In this document: one piece after another, positions 8,607 to 15,902 of the stretch | How positions within the stretch are numbered: position 1 is the first letter of the stretch | Layout: each line of letters begins with the position of its first letter | Assembly (NCBI GenBank): GCA_964553925.1 | Contig: CAZKNR010000207.1 | Location: 1-19,637, forward strand | DNA length: 19,637 nt | DNA from: DAISKN01 sp964553925 | GTDB taxonomy: Bacteria > Acidobacteriota > Vicinamibacteria > Marinacidobacterales > SMYC01 | Reading direction: 5' to 3' | Made by a program: the position numbers and the translations under genes | Notes under the pieces: model-generated | What the model was told of the DNA's origin: nothing | Seen by the model: only the letters and a program-made list of their open reading frames with translations | The model's database searches: none

Positions 8607-8960
8607 ATGAGTGGAGAACAAGCGCCCCAAGTTCCGTCGACTTCTTCGGGTCTGGAGTCGAACGTCGCCGCCGCGCTCGCGTACTTTCCCATTCTCGCGG
8701 TCATTTGGCTTCTGGTCGAGCCCTACAGCAAGGACCGATTCATCAAGTTTCACTCCATTCAATCCATCGCTCTCACCGTAGTCTCCATCGGTCTCGGCAT
8801 GGTCCTCCTGATCATCCCCATCATCGGCTGGGTCCTCCTCCCGTTCGTTCAGCTCGGAATTTTCGTGGCGGCGGTCATCTGCGCGGTGAAGGCCTTCCAG
8901 AAGGAGAAGTTCAAGCTTCCGGTGATCGGCGACTTCGCGGAGAAGCAAGTCGGAACCTGA
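8607..8960 (+). CDS. Small DUF4870/Tic20-like membrane protein
   Basis: The 117-residue protein resembles the DUF4870 (Tic20-like) family. A short polar N-terminus is followed by a first helix (about 20-40, AAALAYFPILAVIWLLVEP). Next comes the conserved-looking charged stretch KDRFIKFHSIQS, where FHSIQS is typical of the family, and then two hydrophobic helices (about 57-80 and 82-98). The C-terminal tail is cytoplasmic-like and charged. The start is supported by GAGGTG five bases upstream of ATG. It is separated from the efflux operon by 114 bp with its own possible promoter, and it converges on the SseB-domain gene, leaving only 4 bp between the stops. The cellular role of the family is not established. 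Confidence 0.8.
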   Translation: MSGEQAPQVPSTSSGLESNVAAALAYFPILAVIWLLVEPYSKDRFIKFHSIQSIALTVVSIGLGMVLLIIPIIGWVLLPFVQLGIFVAAVICAVKAFQKEKFKLPVIGDFAEKQVGT

Positions 8961-8964
8961 CCCG

Positions 8965-9900
8965 TCAATTGCTTTCCTCCTCTGGCGGCGCTTCCGGCTC
9001 GAGCGGGATGTAGCCGAGCGCGAGCTCTTTGCGAGCGGCCGGAGGGGCCGAAGCCGTTGACGAGATCACGACCGAGGCCCCGTCCAGGCGAAAGCACACG
9101 CGAGCTCCGTCGGGTGAGTCGGCGAAGTGCTTGTCGGCGATCGCCTTCGCCCGGGCCAGCCTCTCCAAGCCGATCGCGGGAGTCGATTCGATCCGGACCC
9201 CGTCACGCGTCTTGGTGACGTTGACTTCCAGGCCATCACCGACGTCCGCGTGGAGGAGCTGATAAAGCTCGGCGGCGAGCCCAGCGAGAGGACCACCCTC
9301 GGGCAAGCTCTCGAAGCTCGGCGCGGTCTCGATCGTGAGCTCCTCCGCTCTCGGAATCGCGCGGCCCGCTACGCTCAAGATCGCGTCAAGGAGCGAGGCC
9401 CTCTCGATCTCGACGGGACGATTCAAACCTCCGTTGCGGGCGTAGAGCCAGAGAGTGCGCAGCCGCTCTCCGGCGGCGATCGCCTCGACCTCGGTGCGCG
9501 CGAGGTGAAGGGCGCCCTCGCTCAGAGGATTCACGATCGCGCGGTCGATTTCGGGCGAAATCAAAAGCTCCTTGAGGTACGAAAGGGCGACGGACCCCGG
9601 GACCGGGAGCGTCTTCACCGCCTTGGCGTCGGTCTTCCAGGAAAGCTTTCTCGCGCACTCCCGGCAAAGCTCGAGGTTGGTGAAGAGAGGGATGGCGACG
9701 AGGCCGGTGTCGAGGCGCAATCGATGCAAGGGAAGGCTCGAGCCCAGCTCCAACGCCGTTTCCGGACGGTTCTTGACCCCGTCGAGGCTCGTGAGCGGGA
9801 GTTGGAACCGGGCCCCGTGAAAGCGCTCGGAGAGAGCGCCCACCACTCGCGGGTCGTTCGTGTAAGCCGCCGCCGTGACAAGCTCGGTGAGGTCGTGCAT
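8965..9900 (-). CDS. SseB-domain protein downstream of an AAA+ ATPase
   Basis: From the chosen ATG the protein has 311 residues and no signal peptide or membrane helix. The N-terminal half (about 1-150) resembles the SseB N-terminal domain: RFHGARFQLPL, then a strand-turn LVAIPLFTNLELCRE, then LPVPGSVALSYLKELLISPEIDRAIVNPLSEGALHLARTEVEAI-like order, where the INP/VNP step is typical. The remaining half (about 160-311) is unrecognised. It may be a second alpha/beta domain that ends in an acidic Pro-rich tail. An earlier ATG at 9951 would overlap the AAA+ gene by 44 bases; the 9900 start, 7 bases after that gene's stop codon, seems more natural, though neither has a strong ribosome binding site. 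SseB homologues have varied, mostly unknown functions; this one probably works with the AAA+ protein. Confidence 0.7.
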   Translation of the reverse strand: MHDLTELVTAAAYTNDPRVVGALSERFHGARFQLPLTSLDGVKNRPETALELGSSLPLHRLRLDTGLVAIPLFTNLELCRECARKLSWKTDAKAVKTLPVPGSVALSYLKELLISPEIDRAIVNPLSEGALHLARTEVEAIAAGERLRTLWLYARNGGLNRPVEIERASLLDAILSVAGRAIPRAEELTIETAPSFESLPEGGPLAGLAAELYQLLHADVGDGLEVNVTKTRDGVRIESTPAIGLERLARAKAIADKHFADSPDGARVCFRLDGASVVISSTASAPPAARKELALGYIPLEPEAPPEEESN

Positions 9901-9907
9901 CGGGTCG

Positions 9908-11401
9908 TTACGGACGTTCCGGGAGCGATGCCGACTGCGCTCTTCCTTCATGGAGCCACTCGCGGAGAAACGCGATTCTCTCCTTCTGAGAGCGGCTCAG
10001 AGGGATCAGATTCTTGATGGCTTCGAGGACGTCCTCCGTCGTGAACTCCCTTCGGGGCCGGTCGGGATCGTTGAACGCCCGGTACATCGCGTCGATGATC
10101 GCCTGTTCGATCTCCGCTCCCACGTGGCCCGAGGAGGCGGCCGCGAGCTTCTCGATGTCGAAACTCGAGGGGTTGCGCTTCCTCTTCGCGAGGTGAACGG
10201 CGAAGATCTCCGCACGCTCGCTCTTCGTCGGAAGGTCGAGGAAGAAGACCTCGTCGAAACGGCCCCGCCGCAAGAGCTCGGGAGGAAGCCTCGAGATGTC
10301 GTTCGCGGTCGCCACCACGAAGACCGGCTTCTTCTTCTCCTGCATCCACGAGAGGAGAGTCGCGAGGACCCGGAGCGACGTCCCGCCGTCGTTGTCTCCC
10401 GTCGAGATCCCCTTTTCGAGCTCGTCGATCCAAAGAACGCAGGGCGCGATCGTCTCGGCCAGCCGAAGGGCACGGCGCGAGTTCTCCTCGGACTCCCCGA
10501 CGAACCTCCCGTAGAGAGCACCGAGGTCGAGCCGGACCAGAGGAAGCCTCCAGAGACCCGCGACCATCTTCGCGGTGAGCGACTTTCCGGTTCCCGGAAT
10601 TCCGATGAGCGCGATCCCCTTGGGCTCGGGGAGGCCGTACTCGCGCGCCTCCTCGCCGAAGGCGCTCTCCCGGAGCCGCAGCCACTGCTTCAGGACCTCG
10701 AGGCCGCCGACATCTTCGATGGTCTCCCGCGCCTCGTGCACGTCGAGTGCGCCCGAGCCGCGGATGATCTGACGCTTCTCCCGCCCGATGAGCGCGATGT
10801 CGTCCTTGTCGAGGACTCCCCCGGAAACGATGGCCTTGGCGAAGACCCGCTGGGCCTGATTCGAGGACAGACCGAGCGCCGAGCGAACGAGCTTGTCCGT
10901 GTCCTCTCGCGAGAGGTCGACTTTGGTGCCGGGAGCGGAGAGAAGGCTGGCCAGGATCTTCTTGAGGTCGGGAACGTCCGGCGACGGGTAGTCGAGTAGG
11001 GCCGCGTCGTCCTCGAGCTCCTCGGGAAGCTTTCTCGCGGGAGAGGTGACCACGAGAGTCTTGTGGGTGTACTTCAATGCATGGGCGAGATTGCGGAGCT
11101 TGCGGACGATCTTCGGCTGATCGGTCCAGCAGTGGTGGAAGTCCGGGAGCAGCACCACCGCGCGCCCCTCGAGCGCCTCGATGGCCTCGAGCGCCGCGAG
11201 GGCGTCCCGGGCCTCGGGCGGAGCTTCCGAGCCCACGATCGTCTGAAAATAATCGGCGTGATCCCACTTCAAGAGCGCCGTCTTCCGGCGCTCGCAGACT
11301 GCCTTCAGGTCCTCGAGAATCTTCCTCTCCTCGAACGAGACCACGTAGACGAAGGGCGTCCGGGCGCGGAGACAGATCTCGAGCTCCTGCTGGAAATCCA
11401 C
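9908..11401 (-). CDS. Ycf46-like AAA+ ATPase
   Basis: The 497-residue soluble protein matches the Ycf46 type of AAA+ ATPase found in cyanobacteria, plastids and scattered bacteria. The N-terminal part (about 1-200) is the characteristic inactive-looking domain, with DFQQELEICLRARTPFVYVVSFEE at the front and VVLLPDFH near residue 85. The AAA+ core follows: Walker A GIPGTGKS (267-274), Walker B VLWIDE (D326, E327), sensor 1 ATAND (364-368) and a second region of homology with Arg residues in ELLRRGRFDE (375-384) that supply the trans-acting arginine finger. A C-terminal lid domain contains GAEIEQAI. The start is GTG. It is the first gene of a leftward pair with the SseB-domain gene. The family's molecular role is largely undefined. 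Confidence 0.88.
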   Translation of the reverse strand: MDFQQELEICLRARTPFVYVVSFEERKILEDLKAVCERRKTALLKWDHADYFQTIVGSEAPPEARDALAALEAIEALEGRAVVLLPDFHHCWTDQPKIVRKLRNLAHALKYTHKTLVVTSPARKLPEELEDDAALLDYPSPDVPDLKKILASLLSAPGTKVDLSREDTDKLVRSALGLSSNQAQRVFAKAIVSGGVLDKDDIALIGREKRQIIRGSGALDVHEARETIEDVGGLEVLKQWLRLRESAFGEEAREYGLPEPKGIALIGIPGTGKSLTAKMVAGLWRLPLVRLDLGALYGRFVGESEENSRRALRLAETIAPCVLWIDELEKGISTGDNDGGTSLRVLATLLSWMQEKKKPVFVVATANDISRLPPELLRRGRFDEVFFLDLPTKSERAEIFAVHLAKRKRNPSSFDIEKLAAASSGHVGAEIEQAIIDAMYRAFNDPDRPRREFTTEDVLEAIKNLIPLSRSQKERIAFLREWLHEGRAQSASLPERP

Positions 11402-11407
11402 CTTTTC

Positions 11408-11413
11408 ATTGTA
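11408..11413 (-). promoter_or_regulatory. Possible -10 box for the AAA+ gene
   Basis: On the minus strand TACAAT (five of six consensus bases) lies six bases before the GTG start codon. If used, the mRNA would start at or very near the start codon, giving a leaderless transcript. No matching -35 is seen at 16-18 bp, so support is limited. Confidence 0.3.
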
Positions 11414-11473
11414 CCGAATCCGCTTGCGGACTCCGACCCAGGGTCCTCGTTGGCCAGCGGTCCGACGACCCTG

Positions 11474-11502
11474 TTGTCACCGTTCGACCCGTGGTGGACA
11501 AT
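11474..11502 (+). promoter_or_regulatory. Promoter of the ACT-domain gene
   Basis: TTGTCA (11474-11479) and GACAAT (11497-11502) are 17 bp apart, matching five and four of six sigma-70 consensus bases. Transcription would begin near 11509. A strong ribosome binding site, GGAGG at 11524-11528, sits five bases before the ATG at 11534. The -10 covers the alternative ATG at 11501, which argues against that codon being the start. Confidence 0.55.
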
Positions 11503-11533
11503 GAAGCCCAACTCAACGACGCTGGAGGTCTCC

Positions 11534-11913
11534 ATGCGAGATGTCTCGGTTGCCCTGACGCACCGGCCCGGCGAGCTGGCCCGAGTCGCCAGAGCCTTGT
11601 CCCGCTACGGACTCAACCTCAAATCGGTCGCTGGCCTCGCCGTCGACGGTCATGTGCGGGTTCGCTTTCTTCCCGATGAGATCGAGCCTGCGCGCAAAGG
11701 CCCTCGAAGCGAGCGGAATCCGGTTCGAGGAAGGTGAGGTGGTCACCGTCTTGCTCAAGAACAAGGCGGGAGCGCTCGCCGAGATCGCCGAGAAGCTGGC
11801 CGACGCGAACGTGAACCTGCTGGCCCTTTACGTCACCGGCCTCGAGGGCGATCCTGGTGGAGCTCGCCATCGTGCCCGACGATCCAAAGAAAGCCAAACG
11901 GATTCTCGCTTGA
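11534..11913 (+). pseudogene. Tandem ACT-domain protein gene with two frameshifts
   Basis: The gene would encode about 125 residues with two ACT domains, small regulatory folds that often bind amino acids. The first reads MRDVSVALTHRPGELARVA and continues to RFLPDEIEPARK. The second is EVVTVLLKNKAGALAEIAEK to ALYVTGLEGD, and the end is LVELAIVPDDPKKAKRILA with TGA at 11911-11913. These three blocks lie in three different frames. Removing one base from AAAGGCCC (near 11696-11703) gives ARK-ALEASG, and removing one base from GATCCTGG (near 11850-11857) gives EGD-LVEL. Both breaks are therefore +1 insertions in short G/C runs, so the gene is either decayed or mis-sequenced. Promoter and ribosome binding site are intact. 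Confidence 0.75.
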
Positions 11914-11946
11914 TCGGGGTCGAGGGGTGGAATCCAAGGTTTTGAA

Positions 11947-12363
11947 GTGCCGAACCCCGTCGCCATTTACTACTGGCTGACGCCGGCGTTTTGGGCGCTC
12001 GACGTCTTCTTCGGCGCGAACCTGAGGACTGCGGCGTTCGAAGGCCACTCGGGCTGGAAGGCGGCCTATTATCTGTTCTGCCTCGGATGCGGAGTCGCTC
12101 TCTGGCTCAGGCCCGCCTGGACGAGACTCGTCGGGCTTACCGAGTCGAGCCTCAATCTCCTCGTCCTGATCCTCGGGGTGATGGTCCCCTACTTCCAGCT
12201 GATCGATCGACTCGCCGCGCGGGAAGCCGTCATCGACCCCAACCCCTTCACCATCGAGAAAGCGCTGAGCTTTCTTCTGTCGGGAACCGTCTGCGCGATC
12301 GCCTTCCGCATGCACACCGCTTCATTTCAACCCTTCGCGAGAGCGAAGAGAAAATCAGCGTGA
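11947..12363 (+). CDS. Small membrane protein of unknown function
   Basis: I do not recognise this 138-residue protein. It starts at a GTG with AAGG about eight bases upstream. Hydrophobic segments lie at about residues 6-23 (YYWLTPAFWALDVFFG), 40-57 (AYYLFCLGCGVALWLRP), 67-85 (SLNLLVLILGVMVPYFQLI) and 103-120 (ALSFLLSGTVCAIAFRM), consistent with four membrane helices. The tail is basic (ARAKRKSA). The pattern resembles small uncharacterised integral membrane proteins of about 130 residues, but no motif gives a function. It lies 33 bp after the broken ACT gene on the same strand and converges on the DUF4143 ATPase gene with 13 bp between stops. Confidence 0.7.
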   Translation: MPNPVAIYYWLTPAFWALDVFFGANLRTAAFEGHSGWKAAYYLFCLGCGVALWLRPAWTRLVGLTESSLNLLVLILGVMVPYFQLIDRLAAREAVIDPNPFTIEKALSFLLSGTVCAIAFRMHTASFQPFARAKRKSA

Positions 12364-12376
12364 GGACCTGGCGCAC

Positions 12377-13840
12377 TCATCGGGCCAACAGAAGTGAGCG
12401 CAGCGACACCGGCACGATTCGAGGGTCGGGAATGTTAACCTCCTCGAGCATCGTAACCAGTACGGCGAACGGCGCGTTGTAGTGCACCTTCTCGACGAAC
12501 GAGCGCAGCCCGAGCGTGTCGCGGAGGGGGTCGATCCGCCTTCGATACTTCACCTCCACCGGAATGCGCTTCTCCCCGATCGTCAGCACGAAGTCCACCT
12601 CCGGCTCCGTCGGCCGCTCAGGGAAATGAGCAACGTCGAGATGCGGTATCCCGCCGAGGTATGCCCCGGCCACGCTTTCCGCGATGTGACCGGCGAGATC
12701 GGAGAGGTGAGGACTACGTTCGAGACTTTCCGGGTCGAGGGGCACGGTTTCCTCGAGCCAGCTCTGCCGCAGACCGTGATCGACGACACAAAGCTTCGCG
12801 GGGCCGCGGACTCGCTTCAGGCGAAGCTCGAGTGGCAGGAGCCGCCTCACCAGGAGCGAGCCCTCGAGGAAGCGAATGTAACTCAACACCCGCTGCCAAC
12901 CGATGTTCGCGCGAAGAACGGTCTTGAGCTCGGCGATGAGCGTCGCCTGGGACGGCGCCTGGCCCGCGTAGCGACAGCAGAGCCGGAACACGTCCTCGAG
13001 GAGCGCCGGATCCCGCTTCCGTCCCTGCTCTCCCAGCCGAAGGTCGTGTTGGATCACGCGGCGGATCACGGTCTCGTTGAGCTGGTCCGCGACCTCCGCC
13101 CACGGCACTTCAGCGCGCGCGTGGCCCATCGGATAACCGCCTCTCTCCGAGAAGGCGGCAAAGGCCTTGTCTCGTGCTCCGCGGTGACGGTTTCCATGAC
13201 CGTTGAGCCCTTGCCAGAATTCGACGCGCAACAGATCGTCGAGCCCGTTCGCAGGTAACAGTGGTTCGATGTCCTCGCCCAATCGCAGGCCCGCAATCTC
13301 ACGCAGGAGCAGGGTTCCAAGATCGAGCGGCGCGACTCGGCCCGCAAGGCTGTCGCGTCCCGCTTCGATACGCAGGGCTGAGCTTCCCGTCACCACGACA
13401 TGGACGGTGTGGTGGTCGACGAGTGCCTTGATCTGGGGCGCCCAGTCAACGAGGTTTTGCGCCTCGTCGAAGAATAGGAAAGCGGGCTTGCCCGCGTGGG
13501 CCGCCTCGTTGAACGTTGAGCCCAGGATGCGCTTCTGAAACCATCCGGCAATGGCCAGAACGGGTTCGTCCAGACCCTTGAGGCTCGCGATTTCGTCGAA
13601 CTGAACGCGAAGAATCCTTCGAGGCTCGACGTCCCTTTCCTGGATGAGATGTTCGATCGCCTGTTCGAGCAGGGTCGTCTTTCCCACCTGCCGCGCACCT
13701 CGCAGGATGACGGCAGGCGCGAGACCCGTGTCGAGCTTTCGCAGAAGCGCGTTGAACGCCCAGCGGCGGTAGGCTGGAAGAACTCTCCCTGGCTTTTCCT
13801 CCCACCACGGGTTCGCGCTTCGGAGGTACTCGTCCAGCAC
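12377..13840 (-). CDS. AAA_14/DUF4143 ATPase (COG1373 type)
   Basis: The 487-residue protein has the two-domain layout of the COG1373 family: an AAA_14 ATPase followed by DUF4143. Walker A is GARQVGKTT (48-56) and Walker B is FLFFDEAQN (121-129). A sensor-like VVVTGSSALRIE (148-159) and LAGR follow. In the C-terminal region EVDFVLTIGEKRIPVEVKY (414-432) gives Asp416 and E429-x-K431, the arrangement of a PD-(D/E)XK-type nuclease fold, seen commonly at the end of DUF4143. Nuclease activity is not established for the family. The start is GTG, 15 bases after the serine hydrolase stop codon, which is in the same frame just upstream; no ribosome binding site is evident. Such ATPases are common, often laterally transferred, and have no settled role. 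Confidence 0.88.
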   Translation of the reverse strand: MLDEYLRSANPWWEEKPGRVLPAYRRWAFNALLRKLDTGLAPAVILRGARQVGKTTLLEQAIEHLIQERDVEPRRILRVQFDEIASLKGLDEPVLAIAGWFQKRILGSTFNEAAHAGKPAFLFFDEAQNLVDWAPQIKALVDHHTVHVVVTGSSALRIEAGRDSLAGRVAPLDLGTLLLREIAGLRLGEDIEPLLPANGLDDLLRVEFWQGLNGHGNRHRGARDKAFAAFSERGGYPMGHARAEVPWAEVADQLNETVIRRVIQHDLRLGEQGRKRDPALLEDVFRLCCRYAGQAPSQATLIAELKTVLRANIGWQRVLSYIRFLEGSLLVRRLLPLELRLKRVRGPAKLCVVDHGLRQSWLEETVPLDPESLERSPHLSDLAGHIAESVAGAYLGGIPHLDVAHFPERPTEPEVDFVLTIGEKRIPVEVKYRRRIDPLRDTLGLRSFVEKVHYNAPFAVLVTMLEEVNIPDPRIVPVSLRSLLLAR

Positions 13841-13855
13841 AGGGGGCAGTCGGAG

Positions 13856-15118
13856 TTAATGATCGATGGCCTGGTACACCAGCGTCTTGACGTACCAGCG
13901 CTGATCGAGATCGTAGGGGCTGAAGTTCGTGAGGAAGATCAGGATCAGCTCCTCTTTGGGGTCGACCCAGAAGACGGTGTTGAAGATGCCACCCCAGGTG
14001 TAGTCTCCTTCGGAGCCGAGCGAACGACCCTTCCCGAGCTCCTGGCGAACGGCGAAGCCAAGCCCGAAGCCGTAACCGGGATTGATGGGTATTTCCTTTC
14101 CCAGGTGATCCTTCGTCATCAGCTCAACCGTCTTCCGGCTCACGAGACGCGTGCCGTCGAGGTCCCCTCCGTTCAGGAGCATCTGGAGGAAGCGGTAGTA
14201 GTCGGCCGCGGTCGACACCAGACCGCCGCCGCCGCTGAACCAGGTCTTTGGACCGCCCTCTGTAATGACGAGCCGGCTCTCCCGCCCTCCGTCGAGAGGC
14301 TTCAGGGACGGCGCTTCACCACGTTGGTAGAGGGTGACGAGGCGGTCGGCCTCCTCCGCGGAGAGAGAGAACTTCGTGTCCTTCATCCCGAGCGGCAGAA
14401 GGATGCGCTCTTCGAGGAAGCGATCGAGCCTCTGGCCCGAGACTACCTCCACGAGCATCCCGAGGACGTCGGTCGAGTGGCTGTACTCGAACGTCGTTCC
14501 CGGCTGGTGGACGAGAGGAAGCTCGGCAAGTTTTCGAACCAGATTCTCGGTGGTCGAGACCGTTTCGAGCAGCCGGGCGCGACGGTAGAGCTCTCCCACC
14601 GGTCCCTTATTCAAGAAGCCGTACGTCAAGCCGGAGCGGTGCGTCAAGAGATCGTGAATCGTGATCTCCCGCGCGGCAGGCACGGTCTCGAGCGCCTCGG
14701 GAGAGACGGACTCCCCTTCGGGCACGACGGCGACTCGGAGCTTTCCGAGCTCGGGAATGAACCTGGAGATGGGGTCGTCGAGTAGGAAGCGTCCTTCTTC
14801 ATGAAGCATCATCACCGCGAGGCTCACGATCGGCTTCGTCATCGACGCGATGCGGAAGATGGAGTCCTCCCGCATCGCGCGGCCTTCCTCGATGTCCGCC
14901 TTCCCCACCGACTCGAAGTAGACGATGTGACCGCGCCGGGCGACGAGGCTCACCGCCCCGGCGATTCGACCCTTCTCTATTTCGGTGAGGGCGAATTCGC
15001 CCAGCCGCGAGAGCCTTTCAGAAGAGAGCCCGACCTCCTCGGGTCGTACGCGCTCCGTTCCTGAAGCGAGAGTCGAGAGGAAAGAGAGGAACAGTAAGAA
15101 AGGGTAGAGTCGTTTCAC
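13856..15118 (-). CDS. Secreted serine hydrolase, beta-lactamase class C/esterase fold
   Basis: The protein has 420 residues and starts at GTG. Residues 1-19 form a clear signal peptide (KRLYPFLLFLSFLSTLASG), so it is exported. The fold is that of class C beta-lactamases and related esterases or D-Ala-D-Ala peptidases. The nucleophile motif is S92-M-T-K95, the second motif is Y212-S-H214 (His where beta-lactamases have Asn), and a late WGG (in YTWGGIFNTVFWVDP) takes the place of the KTG box. LLTHRSGLTYGF and GGGGLVSTAADYYRFLQMLL are typical of the family. The His and WGG variants fit esterase-like members better than a true antibiotic-hydrolysing enzyme. It lies 28 bp after the kinase-TolB fusion on the same strand, perhaps co-transcribed. 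Confidence 0.87.
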   Translation of the reverse strand: MKRLYPFLLFLSFLSTLASGTERVRPEEVGLSSERLSRLGEFALTEIEKGRIAGAVSLVARRGHIVYFESVGKADIEEGRAMREDSIFRIASMTKPIVSLAVMMLHEEGRFLLDDPISRFIPELGKLRVAVVPEGESVSPEALETVPAAREITIHDLLTHRSGLTYGFLNKGPVGELYRRARLLETVSTTENLVRKLAELPLVHQPGTTFEYSHSTDVLGMLVEVVSGQRLDRFLEERILLPLGMKDTKFSLSAEEADRLVTLYQRGEAPSLKPLDGGRESRLVITEGGPKTWFSGGGGLVSTAADYYRFLQMLLNGGDLDGTRLVSRKTVELMTKDHLGKEIPINPGYGFGLGFAVRQELGKGRSLGSEGDYTWGGIFNTVFWVDPKEELILIFLTNFSPYDLDQRWYVKTLVYQAIDH

Positions 15119-15146
15119 CGCGGGAGAATAGCACGAGATTCCAGCG

Positions 15147-15902
15147 CTACTCGTAGACGACGTCCATCACCCAGATGTCGCCCGCGTCTTCGAGCCACGC
15201 GAAGTAGAGGTATTTTCCGTCGGTGGCCAGGGTCGTGTTCGCCATCGACCCGCGCTTTCCCGAAAAGTCGGTCAGCTTTCGCACCTCTCCACCCTCGGCG
15301 GGAACGATCCAGAGGTCGTTTCGATCCGGGAAATACACCGCCCGTCCATCGCGTGACCAGATCGGATAGGCCACCAGCAGGTCGCCGGGCGTGAGTCGTA
15401 CGGGCTCGCCCCCTTCTCGCGGCATGCGCCATACGGCCCCGCTCCCGCCTCGGAAAGACCCGAACACGATCCAGGCGCCATCCGGCGAGATCGCCGGGTT
15501 GGTGTCTCGTGCTGGATTGTCGGTGAGGCGCTTCTCGCCGCTTCCATCGACTGCGATCACGTACACGTCGAGATTTCCATCCCGGACGGAATGGAAAAAG
15601 AGCGAAGTTCCATCCGGAGACCACGAGGGAAAAAAGTCCTGAGCCGGGTTGCGAGTGATCTGCTTCGCCTGACCTCCGCTCGCGGGCATCACCCAGAGAT
15701 CCCGATTCCCGCTGCGATAGGCGTAAAAGGCGATTCGACTTCCATCGGGGGAGAATCTCGGAAGCCAGTCCGGCGTCGGATCGGTGGTGAGCTGCTGCAT
15801 CTCCCCTCCTCCCGCGGGCATGAGCCAGAGGTCGGGGTTCCCGGCGCGGTCCGAGCTCAAAACGATGCGCGTCTCGTCGGGCGAGACGTCAGCGAACTCC
15901 AC
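15147..15902 (-). CDS. C-terminal TolB-like (PD40) propeller part of the frameshifted kinase fusion
   Basis: This frame carries the last blades of the beta-propeller that belongs to the kinase gene immediately upstream. The 251-residue block from a GTG at 15902 contains repeated PD40 motifs such as SPDETRIVLSSDRAGNPDLWLMPA, each ending in the D-L/I-W-x-M step, about every 43 residues. Homology in this frame actually extends back to about 15944 (TWGDAQQLTFDEAYVEFADVSPD), showing it was once continuous with the kinase. It has no ribosome binding site of its own. It is nearly identical in places to the paralogue at 18522-19637. Independent translation is unlikely; it is best read as the 3' part of one broken or mis-sequenced gene. 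Confidence 0.75.
   Translation of the reverse strand: MEFADVSPDETRIVLSSDRAGNPDLWLMPAGGGEMQQLTTDPTPDWLPRFSPDGSRIAFYAYRSGNRDLWVMPASGGQAKQITRNPAQDFFPSWSPDGTSLFFHSVRDGNLDVYVIAVDGSGEKRLTDNPARDTNPAISPDGAWIVFGSFRGGSGAVWRMPREGGEPVRLTPGDLLVAYPIWSRDGRAVYFPDRNDLWIVPAEGGEVRKLTDFSGKRGSMANTTLATDGKYLYFAWLEDAGDIWVMDVVYE

Noticed and set aside
9875..10999. Open frame of 374 codons antisense to the AAA+ ATPase
   Set aside because: Shadow of the ATPase gene, which has all Walker and sensor motifs.
11063..11737. Single 224-codon gene covering the first ACT domain with a long N-terminal extension
   Set aside because: The first two thirds lie antisense to the AAA+ gene; the promoter and GGAGG site place the true start at 11534.
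12377..13840. A defence-system ATPase-nuclease
   Set aside because: The D-x12-ExK pattern is normal for DUF4143 proteins and no other defence gene lies next to it, so a defence role cannot be claimed.
13649..14785. Open frame of 378 codons opposite the ATPase and serine hydrolase genes
   Set aside because: Crosses two well-supported genes and shows no domain.
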